A stretch of DNA of 64,000 nt, from NCBI RefSeq assembly GCF_030581075.1, contig NZ_JAUQSW010000007.1, forward strand, positions 62,001-126,000. Reading direction: 5' to 3'. Every line of letters starts with the position of its first letter. Positions within the stretch are counted from its first letter, which is position 1. Under the pieces are notes generated by a model. That model made no database searches and had not been told where the DNA came from. It saw nothing but the letters and a program-made list of their open reading frames with translations. A program made the position numbers and the translations under genes. Positions 26,409 to 39,486 of the stretch are shown here, piece after piece. This stretch comes from Hymenobacter cheonanensis (GTDB lineage: Bacteria; Bacteroidota; Bacteroidia; Cytophagales; Hymenobacteraceae).

Positions 26409-26822
26409 ATGCCCCGTCCGCGTCCCGTTATTTTTGGTTTGTATGCTTGGTCGCCCGAGTATGGCTACCGCTACCTGCACCCCGCCAACCGGCGCTCGTT
26501 TGAGATACTGGAGCCGGTGGGCAAAGTCTTTGAGAAAGTGAGCGACCTCGACGATGACAGCGAGTGGATAACCCTGCGCTACGACGAGCAGCAGTTTCTG
26601 GTGCGCGGCGAGCTGTTTAAAGAACTCTACAACAAGCCTTCCTTCGGCTTTGGCGACCTGGTGGAGGAGGTACGGCCCGTGCCTGGCCAGCCCGCCCACC
26701 GGGGCCTGATTTCCGATATCTTCTGGAGCGAAAGCCAGGACCGCGCCACCTTTCAACTGGTAGAGCGCAAGCGCAAACTGGCCCGCCTCTTTGCCCCCGA
26801 CGAGCTGCGCAAGGTCGACTAA
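26409..26822 (+). CDS. small conserved hypothetical protein
   Basis: This 137-residue protein is predicted cytoplasmic, with no signal peptide. It opens with the distinctive IFGLYAWSPEYGYRYLHPANRRSFE in two adjacent parts, then acidic and aromatic segments, and ends with a basic helix (VERKRKLARLF). I think I have seen related short proteins in other Bacteroidota (possibly DUF6960) but cannot confirm this. The ATG at 26409 is chosen over an in-frame upstream codon at 26292 because it follows the -7 box. It lies 83 bases upstream of ureD on the same strand. Confidence 0.7.
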   Translation: MPRPRPVIFGLYAWSPEYGYRYLHPANRRSFEILEPVGKVFEKVSDLDDDSEWITLRYDEQQFLVRGELFKELYNKPSFGFGDLVEEVRPVPGQPAHRGLISDIFWSESQDRATFQLVERKRKLARLFAPDELRKVD

Positions 26823-26905
26823 CCCCTGGCTGGCCAGGTAGGGCTAGCTGGCGGCTGCGCACCTTTACGTAGGTGCCAACCTGGCGGCGGGCGTTACTTT
26901 GCCCC

Positions 26906-27769
26906 ATGCCCGAAACCGACCCCGCGTGGAGCGAGCTGGCCGTGGCCCAGGTGCGGCAGCAGTCGCGGCTGGTGGCTAGCCACAGTGTTCAGCCCCTCAA
27001 AATCATCAACCCTACGGCGCCGGCTAGCCCCGCCTGCCACGCCGTGCTGGCCAGCTACGGCGGCGGCCTGGTGGCCGGCGACAGCATTCGGCTGCGGGTG
27101 CGCTGCGAAGCGGGCAGCCGCCTGCTGCTTACTACCCAGGCCAATACCCGCATCTTCAAGTCGATAGATGGTAGCCGGGCCGAGCAGCTTACCGAAGGTC
27201 ACGTGGCCGGCCAGGCCCTGGCCGTGGTGCTGCCCGACCCGCTGGTGCCCCAGGCCGCCAGCCGCTACCACCAGGCGCAGCACTGGCACCTGGCCGAAAG
27301 CGCTACCCTGCTGCTGGCCGACTGGTGGCACGCCGGCCGCACCGACCTGGGCGAAAAGTTTGCCTTCACTTCGTTTGCCACCGAGCTGCGCGTGAGCGTG
27401 GCGGGCCGGCTAGCCCTGCTCGACCGCTTTGCCCTGCAGCCCGCCGGGCATCTGGCTGCTTCGCAGGCCACGTTTGGGCCGTATCAATCGGCGCTGTCGC
27501 TTTACCTCGTGGGGCCGCCGGGCGGCGTGCCGTATCAGCGCCTGGCGGCGGCGCTGCGCCAATTACCGCCGCCCGGCCAAACCGAGCTGCACGCCAGCCT
27601 GGCCGGGCGCCCGCACGTGGTAGCCGTGACGCAGGCGCGCCCCCATGTGCTGCTGGTGCGAGCCCTGGGCATGTCGCGGCTCGCCCTGGAGCCCGTGTAC
27701 CAGGCCGTAGCGGCGGCGCTGGCGGGGGAGGAGCTGCTGGGTTTCAACCCGCTGGCGCGTAAGTATTAG
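26906..27769 (+). CDS. ureD: urease accessory protein UreD
   Basis: The 287-residue UreD (UreH) is part of the UreDFG scaffold that delivers nickel to apo-urease. Recognisable segments are LKIINPTAPASPACHAVLAS, YGGGLVAGDSIRLRV, LLLTTQANTRIFKS and LADWWHAGRTDLGEKFAF. The ATG at 26906 is preferred over an upstream in-frame codon. It is unusual that ureD lies about 12 kb from the other urease genes and on the opposite strand. A near -7 box (TACTTTG) lies just upstream. Confidence 0.88.
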   Translation: MPETDPAWSELAVAQVRQQSRLVASHSVQPLKIINPTAPASPACHAVLASYGGGLVAGDSIRLRVRCEAGSRLLLTTQANTRIFKSIDGSRAEQLTEGHVAGQALAVVLPDPLVPQAASRYHQAQHWHLAESATLLLADWWHAGRTDLGEKFAFTSFATELRVSVAGRLALLDRFALQPAGHLAASQATFGPYQSALSLYLVGPPGGVPYQRLAAALRQLPPPGQTELHASLAGRPHVVAVTQARPHVLLVRALGMSRLALEPVYQAVAAALAGEELLGFNPLARKY

Positions 27770-27924
27770 GGGTAGGCTCGGCGCATCTTTGGGCAGTAGG
27801 TGCGGGCGTACTGACTGGGCGAGAATCTGAAGAAAAGTAGCTGAAATTCTGTAGGTTTATTAAAGCGGCTTGGGGCTTAACCTTGGCCCTAGTCCCTGCG
27901 TTTGAGCAGCTTTCTTCCAGCTCT

Positions 27925-28755
27925 ATGAAGCAGTTTTTCGCCCCGATTTTAGCTAGCTCGCTCAGCCTAGTGGCGGCTTGTCCGGCCGCCGCGCAGCAGG
28001 CGCCGTCGCCCTACCAAACTCGCTTTGCCGTGGAGGCGCCCGTTATAGTGGCCGAGGGTGCCGTTAGCGGCTTTGGCATCTACCGCTCGATGCAGCGCGA
28101 TGGCTTGACCGACGCCGAGCTGGCGGCGCTCAACAAGGATAATATTCCGTCCTTCGACCGCTTTTCGGCCGGGTATTATAGCAAAAATTTCCAGACGGCC
28201 GGCGACCTGTTGTGCTACCCCACGCTGGTTATCGCGCCCGGTTTGCTAGCCCTCAACCCCGCCGCCCGTGGCCGCTACGGGCAAGTGGTAGTGCTCTACA
28301 TCGAAACCATTGCGGCGGCCGATGCCTTTTTCACCACGGCCATTGGCAATATTCCGCGCTACCGGCCTTACCTCTACGGCTCCGAGGGCGGCGACCTGCG
28401 CAACGGCCACATTGCCACCAACTCGTTTTTTGCCGGCCACACGGCGCACACGGCGGCCGCTACCTTCTTCGCGGCCAAGGTGTTTCACGACTTCAACCCC
28501 AACTCGCGCGCCCAGCCCTACGTGTGGACGGCGGCCGCCCTGCTGCCGGCCGTGGTGGCCTACACCCGCATCGAGGCCGGCAAGCATTTTCTCTCCGACA
28601 ACCTTGTGGGCTACGCCGTGGGCGCTACTATGGGCGTGGTGGTGCCGCAGCTGCATAAGGCAGCCGGCCGCCGCGGCCTCTCGCTGGTGCCGCTGCAAGG
28701 CGTGAATGTGAATGGCTACTCGTACAGCGGCCTGCTGCTGCGCAAGCAGCTGTAG
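27925..28755 (+). CDS. exported PAP2-family phosphatase
   Basis: This 276-residue member of the PAP2 (lipid phosphatase / acid phosphatase) superfamily has a signal sequence ending near Ala23; VAAC within it could alternatively be a lipobox with Cys19. Family motifs are IGNIPRYRPYLYG (motif 1), SFFAGHTAHTA (motif 2 histidine) and TRIEAGKHFLSDNLVG (motif 3 His and Asp). The catalytic residues are therefore present. Substrate could be phosphatidic acid, undecaprenyl pyrophosphate or other phosphates. The ATG at 27925 is chosen because it begins the signal sequence. Confidence 0.88.
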   Translation: MKQFFAPILASSLSLVAACPAAAQQAPSPYQTRFAVEAPVIVAEGAVSGFGIYRSMQRDGLTDAELAALNKDNIPSFDRFSAGYYSKNFQTAGDLLCYPTLVIAPGLLALNPAARGRYGQVVVLYIETIAAADAFFTTAIGNIPRYRPYLYGSEGGDLRNGHIATNSFFAGHTAHTAAATFFAAKVFHDFNPNSRAQPYVWTAAALLPAVVAYTRIEAGKHFLSDNLVGYAVGATMGVVVPQLHKAAGRRGLSLVPLQGVNVNGYSYSGLLLRKQL

Positions 28756-28911
28756 CAGGGGCTAGCCCGCCACAACCGCAGCAAATCGGCTAATTATGGC
28801 GGCTGGTCGGCAAGGTGCTCGGCGCGGCCGATTGTGGGCAGGGCAAGTAGGCGCCGGCCAGCATTTTGTGCCGCTAGCCGCTCACTGCCAGGCTGGCCGT
28901 TTTGTAGCCTC

Positions 28912-29802
28912 ATGCTTCGCAAAGAGTTTATCCGTCGCATTGCCCTGGGTTCGGCCGTGGCGCCGCTGTTGCTGCAGCAGCTGGGTTGTTCTTCCGAAAG
29001 CGGCCAGTCGGCCGCCACTGGCTCGGCCCCGGCCGATAGTGCCCGCCTAGCGGGGCGCCCAGGCCCGCCGCCCGGTGGGCCCGGCGGGCCGCCCCCTCCC
29101 GGTGGGCCCCCGCCCGGTTGGCAGGGCGGCCCGCCGCCCCCTCCGCCGCACCACGCCAGCAAGCCAGGCCCGGTGGGCCACGCGGCCGATGGCAGCACCT
29201 GCCTCGCTACCCCCGAGCTGACGGGCGGCCCGTACCCTTACGACCTAAGCGGCCAGGGCGCCATGACGCGCCGCGTTATCCACGAAAGCCGGCCCGGCCT
29301 GCCGTTCCAGTTCACCTTTACCCTCGTCAATACCCGGCAGGGCTGCGCGGCCATCCCGGATGCCCGCATCGATGTGTGGCACTGCGATGCCGATGGCTAT
29401 TACTCCGAATACAAAGAGCTTGGCTATCTCGGCACGCGCGATTTTACCAGCCAGACGTTTTGCCGCGGCATTCAGCGCACCGATGCCCACGGCCAGGCCA
29501 CGTTCGAGAGCATTTATCCCGGCTGGTACGAGGGGCGCATCACGCACGTGCATTTTGAGGTGTATATCGGCAAGCAGAAAGTGCTCACCAGCCAGCTAGC
29601 CCTTCCCGACGGTATAAATGCCGCCGTATATGCCCAGGCACCTTACAGTAAGCACGGTACGAACACTTCCGTTCGGCGCAACGCGGCCGATATGGTTTTC
29701 AGCGAAACGCCCACTACGCTGGCTCAGGCGCTCTTTCACGTAGTGCCCAATGCGGCCACGGGCGGCTACACGGGCTCGTACACGATTGGGCTGCCGGGGT
29801 GA
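28912..29802 (+). CDS. exported intradiol ring-cleavage dioxygenase-like protein
   Basis: The 296-residue protein begins with a twin-arginine-like signal (FIRRIALGSAVAPLLLQQ) followed by Gly-Cys, possibly a lipoprotein site. A Pro/Gly-rich linker at about residues 45-82 leads to an intradiol dioxygenase domain: CLATPELTGGPYPYD, IDVWHCDADGYYSEY, and YPGWYEGRITHVHFEVY with the Tyr and two His that bind Fe(III). Soluble relatives cleave catechols, but exported versions have uncertain substrates. It follows the PAP2 gene on the same strand after 156 bases. Confidence 0.88.
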   Translation: MLRKEFIRRIALGSAVAPLLLQQLGCSSESGQSAATGSAPADSARLAGRPGPPPGGPGGPPPPGGPPPGWQGGPPPPPPHHASKPGPVGHAADGSTCLATPELTGGPYPYDLSGQGAMTRRVIHESRPGLPFQFTFTLVNTRQGCAAIPDARIDVWHCDADGYYSEYKELGYLGTRDFTSQTFCRGIQRTDAHGQATFESIYPGWYEGRITHVHFEVYIGKQKVLTSQLALPDGINAAVYAQAPYSKHGTNTSVRRNAADMVFSETPTTLAQALFHVVPNAATGGYTGSYTIGLPG

Positions 29803-29908
29803 GTAGTGCAGAAGCCGCCAGCCCGCCCGCCAGCATCTTGCGTCTGCGAGCGAGCGCCTCTACTTGCGCCCTGCGTTCGCTTGTAGAGTTCGCGCCACTC
29901 CTAGTACT

Positions 29909-30667
29909 ATGGCTTTTCAAGACCTCGTATTTCAAACCCAGGCCCCGCCTCCGGCCCTGGCCGAGTACGTCGAGAGCTTCTGGCAGCTCGCCAATCCCTC
30001 CGGTGTGGCGCAGCCCGTCGTTATCGTGCCCGATGGCCGGGTCGATACTTTCTTTACCTACTCGGCCACCGAGCCCTACAACGTGCTGCTGCTAGGCCTC
30101 GATACCCAGCCCGAAGCCCAGGTTATTCTGCCCCACACCAGCACCTTCGCCATTGGCTGGAAGCTGCTCGCGGCCGATTATGTCCTGCCAGTTCGGCTGG
30201 CCGACTTGCCGCAGCATGCCTGCTACCTACCCCCTGACTACCTGGGCATGAGCGCCGCTGACCTGACCGACTTCGCAGGCTTTTGCGCGAAAGCAGCCGC
30301 GCAAATCCAGCAGCTGCTGCCGGCCGAAGTTGATAGCCGCAAGCGCAAGCTTTTCAACCTCCTTTACGCCACCAGCGGCACCCGCACCGTCGAGGCCTAC
30401 GCCGACGCGGCCGCCTGGAGCAGCCGCCAAATCAACCGGTATTTTCAGCAGCAGTTCGGCCTGTCACTCAAAGCCTACTGCAATATTCTCCGGTTTCGGG
30501 CCGCTTTGCCTGACCTCAAATCAGGCAAGCTTTTTCCCGAGGCGCACTTCGCCGACCAGGCGCATTTCATCCGCGAAATCAAGAAATACGCCGGCGTGGC
30601 GCCCAAAGAATTAGTCCGCAACCAAGACGACCGATTTATACAATTATCCGCGTTGCCAAAAAAATAA
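29909..30667 (+). CDS. AraC family transcriptional regulator
   Basis: The 252-residue protein has an N-terminal sensor region opening with LAEYVESFWQL (as in DUF6597-type regulators) and a C-terminal AraC helix-turn-helix pair at about residues 150-245, with WSSRQINRYFQQQFGLS as the first recognition helix region and FADQAHFIREIKKYAGVAPKE as the second. It ends just before the Tet(X)-like monooxygenase gene on the same strand, so it probably controls that gene. The ATG at 29909 is chosen over an upstream codon at 29864. Confidence 0.88.
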   Translation: MAFQDLVFQTQAPPPALAEYVESFWQLANPSGVAQPVVIVPDGRVDTFFTYSATEPYNVLLLGLDTQPEAQVILPHTSTFAIGWKLLAADYVLPVRLADLPQHACYLPPDYLGMSAADLTDFAGFCAKAAAQIQQLLPAEVDSRKRKLFNLLYATSGTRTVEAYADAAAWSSRQINRYFQQQFGLSLKAYCNILRFRAALPDLKSGKLFPEAHFADQAHFIREIKKYAGVAPKELVRNQDDRFIQLSALPKK

Positions 30668-30672
30668 TTTTG
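30665..30672 (+). promoter_or_regulatory. candidate -7 box (TAATTTTG) overlapping the AraC stop
   Basis: An exact TAnnTTTG match overlaps the TAA of the regulator gene and lies 26 bases before the ATG of the monooxygenase. The nearest TTG is too close for a standard -33 element. Confidence 0.4.
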
Positions 30673-30698
30673 TGCTGAATCTCCACCACTATTCAGCC

Positions 30699-31880
30699 AT
30701 GCTACTTCAGGATAAGAAAATTGCCATCATCGGCGGCGGCCCCGGCGGCCTCACCCTAGCCCGCCTGCTCCAGCAAAGCGGCGCCACCGTGCAGGTATAC
30801 GAGCGCGACCTCAATCGCCACGAGCGCGTGCAGGGCGGCACCCTCGACCTGCACCACGAATCGGGCCTGGCCGCCCTGCGCGCCGCCGGCCTGCTCGATG
30901 CTTTTAAAAAGCACTACCGCCCCGGTGCCGACCACCTGCGCATCACCGACCAGCACGCCACTATCGTGCTCGACGAACACGCCGAAACCCAAAACGCCAC
31001 CTTCGGCGACGAGCATTTTCGCCCCGAAATCGACCGCGGCCCGCTACGCGACCTGCTGCTCGATTCCCTGCAGCCCGGCACCGTGGTTTGGGACAGCCAC
31101 CTGCTAGCAGTAATGCCGCACGGCACCAGTTGGCAGCTAGCTTTCGCCAACGGCACCACTGCCCTGGCCGATATCCTCATCGGGGCCGACGGGGCCAATT
31201 CCAAAATTCGCCCCCTAGTGACGCCCATCCGGCCGTTCTACTCGGGCGTTATGGTAGTAGAAGGCGCCGTATACGACGCGGCCCAGCACGCGCCCCGCGT
31301 GAGCCAGCTGCTGCAAGGCGGCAAAATCTTCGCCCTAGGCGACGAAAAAACGCTGGTAGTAAGCGCCAAAGGCGACAATAGCCTGAACTTCTACCTCGGC
31401 TTCAAAGCCCCCGAAACCTGGCCCCAGGCCAGCGGCCTCGATTTCCAGCACGCGGCCCAGTTACAAGCGTGGTTCCGGCAGGAGTCTGCCGGGTGGGCTA
31501 GCCTCTGGGAAGAGCTGTTTGCCGCTGTGCCCGCTGCCTGCATGCCCCGCCCGCAATACTGCATGCCGCTCACCCAAACCTGGCCCGCCCAACCCAATAG
31601 CACCTTGCTCGGCGACGCCGCCCACCTCATGCCGCCCTATGCCGGCGAAGGCGTAAACATGGCCATGCTCGACGCCCTGGAGCTAAGCAACTGCCTGACC
31701 AGCGCGCAGTTTCCCAACCTGCAAGCCGCCATTGCCCACTACGAACAGCACATGCGGCAGCGCGCCTCCGCCGTAGCCCAGGATACGATGGAGCAAACGG
31801 CCGCTTTGCACGCGCCGGAGGGGCTAGCGCATTTGGTGGGGCTGTTTTGTGGGGTAGGGCTGGGTAAGGAAACAATTTAA
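30699..31880 (+). CDS. FAD-dependent monooxygenase, Tet(X)-like
   Basis: This 393-residue class A flavoprotein hydroxylase resembles Tet(X), which hydroxylates tetracyclines. It shares with Tet(X), as I recall that sequence, KIAIIGGGPGGLTLARLLQQ at the FAD site, VYERD, GGTLDLH, and GDAAHLMPPYAGEGVN in the second FAD motif. The start at 30699 places the dinucleotide motif at residues 11-16, as usual. Family members have many substrates, so tetracycline activity cannot be assumed. The adjacent AraC regulator suggests inducible expression. Confidence 0.88.
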   Translation: MLLQDKKIAIIGGGPGGLTLARLLQQSGATVQVYERDLNRHERVQGGTLDLHHESGLAALRAAGLLDAFKKHYRPGADHLRITDQHATIVLDEHAETQNATFGDEHFRPEIDRGPLRDLLLDSLQPGTVVWDSHLLAVMPHGTSWQLAFANGTTALADILIGADGANSKIRPLVTPIRPFYSGVMVVEGAVYDAAQHAPRVSQLLQGGKIFALGDEKTLVVSAKGDNSLNFYLGFKAPETWPQASGLDFQHAAQLQAWFRQESAGWASLWEELFAAVPAACMPRPQYCMPLTQTWPAQPNSTLLGDAAHLMPPYAGEGVNMAMLDALELSNCLTSAQFPNLQAAIAHYEQHMRQRASAVAQDTMEQTAALHAPEGLAHLVGLFCGVGLGKETI

Positions 31881-31916
31881 TCTCTACTACTGAGCGTTAG
31901 TAACAGTAGCCTGCGC

Positions 31917-31924
31917 TATATTTG
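31917..31924 (+). promoter_or_regulatory. -7 box (TATATTTG)
   Basis: An exact TAnnTTTG match, with TTAG 16 bases upstream as a weak -33 candidate. It implies a leader of roughly 100 bases before the next gene. Confidence 0.5.
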
Positions 31925-32029
31925 AAAAGCTCTAAACTTATTTTATACAAAGCAAATGTGGTTGCTAAGTGGAATCGGCGTAAATTGAATGAACGGAACA
32001 GATGGTATAAAATTTTAAAAATACATAAG

Positions 32030-32587
32030 ATGTCAGTATTCGATTTTTTTGCTAAAAAAGATAACGCCAAGAGAGAAGAAGGGAAGCTAGATGTGCTTAA
32101 GCCTCAAATATGTGCTGAGCTTATTGACGATGCAATTATTGAAGAACTGAGTAAAGTAAACTGGTCGCAATTCCATACTGCTTATGGAAATGCAGAAAAT
32201 TCTGTTCCTTATTACCTCAAAAATATTTTTTGTGCTAATGAAGATGTGGCTTTAGAAGCAACTCATCAACTTTGGTGTTCTATATGCCACCAAGGAGTAA
32301 ATATGGCAGATGCTGCCCTACCTTCATATGAAATACTCAAGACTAGCCTTGTGAAGCTGAGTGATAAGATAAGAGCAGAAGTACTTGATATATTCGCAGC
32401 CTTTGCTTTGTGCACAAGTAAAGAATATTTTACTGTTCCTAATGAGTTAGTAGAATGGGAGAAAGAGATTCAGCAAAAGCTTTTGAGAGATAAGAGTCTT
32501 TTTCGTTCTTTTGAGCAAGTGAACAACGAGTATATAGCTAATACGGCAAAGTTGATTTGCAGCTACTTAGAAAATCAAAAAGATTAA
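32030..32587 (+). CDS. AT-rich hypothetical protein
   Basis: This 185-residue protein was not recognised. It is predicted cytoplasmic and mostly helical, without signal peptide. The ATG at 32030 (MSVFDFFAKKDNAK) is chosen because the in-frame sequence upstream (from 31922) runs into the -7 box. Codon use (many AAA, AAT, TTA) differs strongly from the GC-rich genes around it, suggesting recent transfer. It has its own promoter and terminator. Confidence 0.75.
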   Translation: MSVFDFFAKKDNAKREEGKLDVLKPQICAELIDDAIIEELSKVNWSQFHTAYGNAENSVPYYLKNIFCANEDVALEATHQLWCSICHQGVNMADAALPSYEILKTSLVKLSDKIRAEVLDIFAAFALCTSKEYFTVPNELVEWEKEIQQKLLRDKSLFRSFEQVNNEYIANTAKLICSYLENQKD

Positions 32588-32595
32588 GATAAAAG

Positions 32596-32635
32596 AAGAA
32601 GCCCTGGACGCAACGGCTTCCAAGGCTTCTTTTTT
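32596..32635 (+). terminator. intrinsic terminator after the AT-rich gene
   Basis: AAGAAGCCCTGGA and TCCAAGGCTTCTT pair with one mismatch, and the right arm runs into a T tract. It lies nine bases after the stop and also faces the convergent gltD end. Confidence 0.85.
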
Positions 32636-32654
32636 ACCTCAATTCCCAAACCCC

Positions 32655-34124
32655 TTACCCAAACATCCCCACCGCGTTCTTGCTCGGCAGGCTGGTCTTA
32701 CCCATCAAATACATATCAATTTGCCGGGCCGCTTCGCGGCCTTCTGAGATGGCCCACACGACCAGCGACTGGCCGCGGCGCATGTCGCCGGCCACGAATA
32801 CGCCGGGCATGTTGGTGTGGTAGGTGGTTTCGGGGGCGTGCACGTTGCCGCGCTCATCCAGATTTACGCCTAGCTGGCCGAGCAGGCCCGCGTTGGCCGG
32901 GCCGGTGAAGCCGAGGGCTAGTAGTACCAACTGGCACGGGATTTCGCGGTCGGAACCGGGTATTTCCTCGAAGCGGATGCGGCGGCCCAGGTCGTCGGTT
33001 TCCCAGGTTACGTCGCTCACGAGCAGGGCACGCACTTCCCCATTTTCGTTGCCGAGGTAGGCTTTTGTGTTCACGCCCCAGTAGCGCTGGCAGCCCTCTT
33101 CGTGCGAGCTGCTGGTGCGAAACACAGTGGGGTAGAGCGGCCAGGGCGTATGGGCCGGGCGCTCTTCGCCAGGCTGGTGCATCATGGCAAACTGCGCTAC
33201 TGACTTGGCCTGCTGGCGGTTGGCGGTGCCTACACAGTCGGAGCCCGTGTCGCCGCTGCCAATCACCACCACGTCGAGACCATCGGCCAGAATGTGCTCG
33301 CTGTCCACGGGCGTGTCGCTCACGCGGCGGTTTTGCTGCGTGAGGTATTCCATGGCGTAGTGAATGCCTTTTAGCTCGCGGCCGGGCAGGCTAAGCTCGC
33401 GCGGGGCCGAGGCGCCGCCCGCCAGCACCACCGCGTCGAAGGCTAGCCGCAGCTCGTCGGCCGAGAGGTCGCGGCCGATTTCGGTGTTGCAGCGGAAGGT
33501 CACGCCGGTTTCTTCGAGCAGCTTGATGCGGCGCTCAATCACCCATTTTTCGAGCTTGAAATCGGGCACACCGTAGCGCAGCAGTCCGCCGGGATGCGGG
33601 TCGCGCTCGAACACCGTGACGGTGTGGCCGGCCTTGGTGAGCTGCGCCGCCACCGCTAGCCCCGCCGGGCCCGAGCCTACCACGGCCACCTGCTTGCCGG
33701 TTTTCAGCACCGGCGCGGTGGGCTGCACGTAGCCTTTCTGGAAGGCAATTTCGATGATGTGCTTCTCGATTTCCTCAATGGCCACCGGCGCGCTGTGGAT
33801 GCTCAGCACGCACGCCGACTCGCACGGCGCCGGGCAGATGCGGCCGGTAAACTCCGGGAAATTATTGGTCGACGAGAGGATATCGTAGGCCTCGCGCCAG
33901 TCCTGCCGGTATACCGCCTCGTTGAATTCGGGGATGATATTGCCCAGCGGGCAGCCTGAGTGACAGAAGGGTACGCCGCAGTTCATGCAGCGGGCCGATT
34001 GCTTGTGCAGCTCCGGCTCGGGGTAGAGGCCGATAAATTCCTGGTAGTGCGCCACGCGCTCGGTCGGGGCCGCTTTGGGCGGCGCGGTGCGCGGGTATTC
34101 TTTGAAGCCGGTGATGTTGCCCAT
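32655..34124 (-). CDS. gltD: glutamate synthase, small subunit
   Basis: This 489-residue NADPH-binding beta subunit of glutamate synthase passes electrons to GltB for glutamate formation from glutamine and 2-oxoglutarate. The N-terminal cysteine clusters (CMNCGVPFCHSGCPLGN, residues 46-58, and ICPAPCESAC) bind 4Fe-4S centres. Rossmann motifs are in VAVVGSGPAGLAVAAQL and DVVVIGSGDTGSDCVG. It is downstream of gltB, but the two are separated by a repeat-bounded insertion rather than the usual few bases. Confidence 0.95.
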   Translation of the reverse strand: MGNITGFKEYPRTAPPKAAPTERVAHYQEFIGLYPEPELHKQSARCMNCGVPFCHSGCPLGNIIPEFNEAVYRQDWREAYDILSSTNNFPEFTGRICPAPCESACVLSIHSAPVAIEEIEKHIIEIAFQKGYVQPTAPVLKTGKQVAVVGSGPAGLAVAAQLTKAGHTVTVFERDPHPGGLLRYGVPDFKLEKWVIERRIKLLEETGVTFRCNTEIGRDLSADELRLAFDAVVLAGGASAPRELSLPGRELKGIHYAMEYLTQQNRRVSDTPVDSEHILADGLDVVVIGSGDTGSDCVGTANRQQAKSVAQFAMMHQPGEERPAHTPWPLYPTVFRTSSSHEEGCQRYWGVNTKAYLGNENGEVRALLVSDVTWETDDLGRRIRFEEIPGSDREIPCQLVLLALGFTGPANAGLLGQLGVNLDERGNVHAPETTYHTNMPGVFVAGDMRRGQSLVVWAISEGREAARQIDMYLMGKTSLPSKNAVGMFG

Positions 34125-34234
34125 GTGTGCAGCCCCACCCCCCGGCCCCCTCCCCTGCGGGGGAGGGGGAGCCTGGGCGAGTTTGGGATTTGTTTTAAGT
34201 TTGAAACTTGATACTAGGTGCTTGTATTTGAGTG

Positions 34235-34576
34235 CTATATGAGTACAAACATCTTAGCTCCTTTTAAAGCCGACGCGGGTAGGAGGTAAGATTTCGTATC
34301 TCTGGAATAGCTCGTTCCATTAGAGTTACCTCGCACTACCTTAAGGTAGCGAGGGTATGGATATGGGTACTGCTGCACAAGAACGATGGTGTTTCCTGCC
34401 TGCAAGCGACGGCCTTTACCACTCAAAGTATCACGTAATTGCCGATAAAATATAGCCTTATTTGCTAAGAAAAAGCCATGTGGGTTAATAGAGCTTTGTA
34501 GTGGGATTTGAGAAGCTGATTGTGCTAGCGCAACAGCAGATGTTACAAGCATCAATTGAATTAGTAAAGCTTTCAT
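34235..34576 (-). CDS. small secreted hypothetical protein inside family C arms
   Basis: This 113-residue protein has a clean signal peptide (LLIQLMLVTSAVALA, then QSA). The mature part has a Tyr/Pro run (QQYPYPYPRYLKVV) and no recognised domain. It lies between gltB and gltD on the operon strand, yet is much less GC-rich. A 24-bp sequence containing its start codon is repeated 25 bases upstream (34558-34581 and 34583-34606); the second ATG is out of frame. Function unknown. Confidence 0.65.
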   Translation of the reverse strand: MKALLIQLMLVTSAVALAQSASQIPLQSSINPHGFFLANKAIFYRQLRDTLSGKGRRLQAGNTIVLVQQYPYPYPRYLKVVRGNSNGTSYSRDTKSYLLPASALKGAKMFVLI

Positions 34577-34606
34577 AAAAGTGAATTAGTAAAGCTTTCA
34601 TAAAAG
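34558..34606. repeat. tandem 24-bp duplication across a start codon
   Basis: The 24-bp sequence beginning GAATTAGTAAAGC occurs twice with a 25-base period at the start of the small secreted-protein gene. It duplicates the first codons out of frame. Confidence 0.9.
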
Positions 34607-34680
34607 GTAAATAAGCCAAAATACAAACTGCGCCGCAGTGGCTCCCCCTCCCCCGCAGGGGAGGGGGCCGGGGGGTGGGG

Positions 34681-39183
<4,503 letters not shown>

Positions 39184-39486
39184 AAATCAAGTAGAAATTG
39201 GGCGAGCGCGAACTTTCAGTCCGCAGCTAGGTGCATTAATTACTCGCGAACTGCAAGTCCGCGCTACTTCCGGGCCGGACACGGCTTCGCGGCGCTGGCC
39301 CCAAGCTGCTTTCTGGAAAACAGCGAGGCTAGTGCCGAAAACCGGCATCCGTAGTGGGTGGGGGAGGGGAGGGAGAGGGCAGAGGCGCGGGCTAGCAAAG
39401 CTGGCCGTTGCCGGGGCGGCTGGCGCAGTGGGTGCGCTAACCGCAGAGTAAGATACAACGCTGAAGCTCAGCGTGCGCCGGTAAGG
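39184..39486. other. gap between ureG and gltB without recognised gene
   Basis: This lies upstream of gltB and downstream of ureG, both minus strand. The promoter of gltB is expected here, but no exact TAnnTTTG was found. No repeat arm or RNA gene was recognised. Confidence 0.35.

Noticed and set aside
31922..32029. N-terminal extension of the AT-rich hypothetical
   Set aside because: The TTG start at 31922 is inside the TATATTTG promoter motif, so a transcript would not include it.
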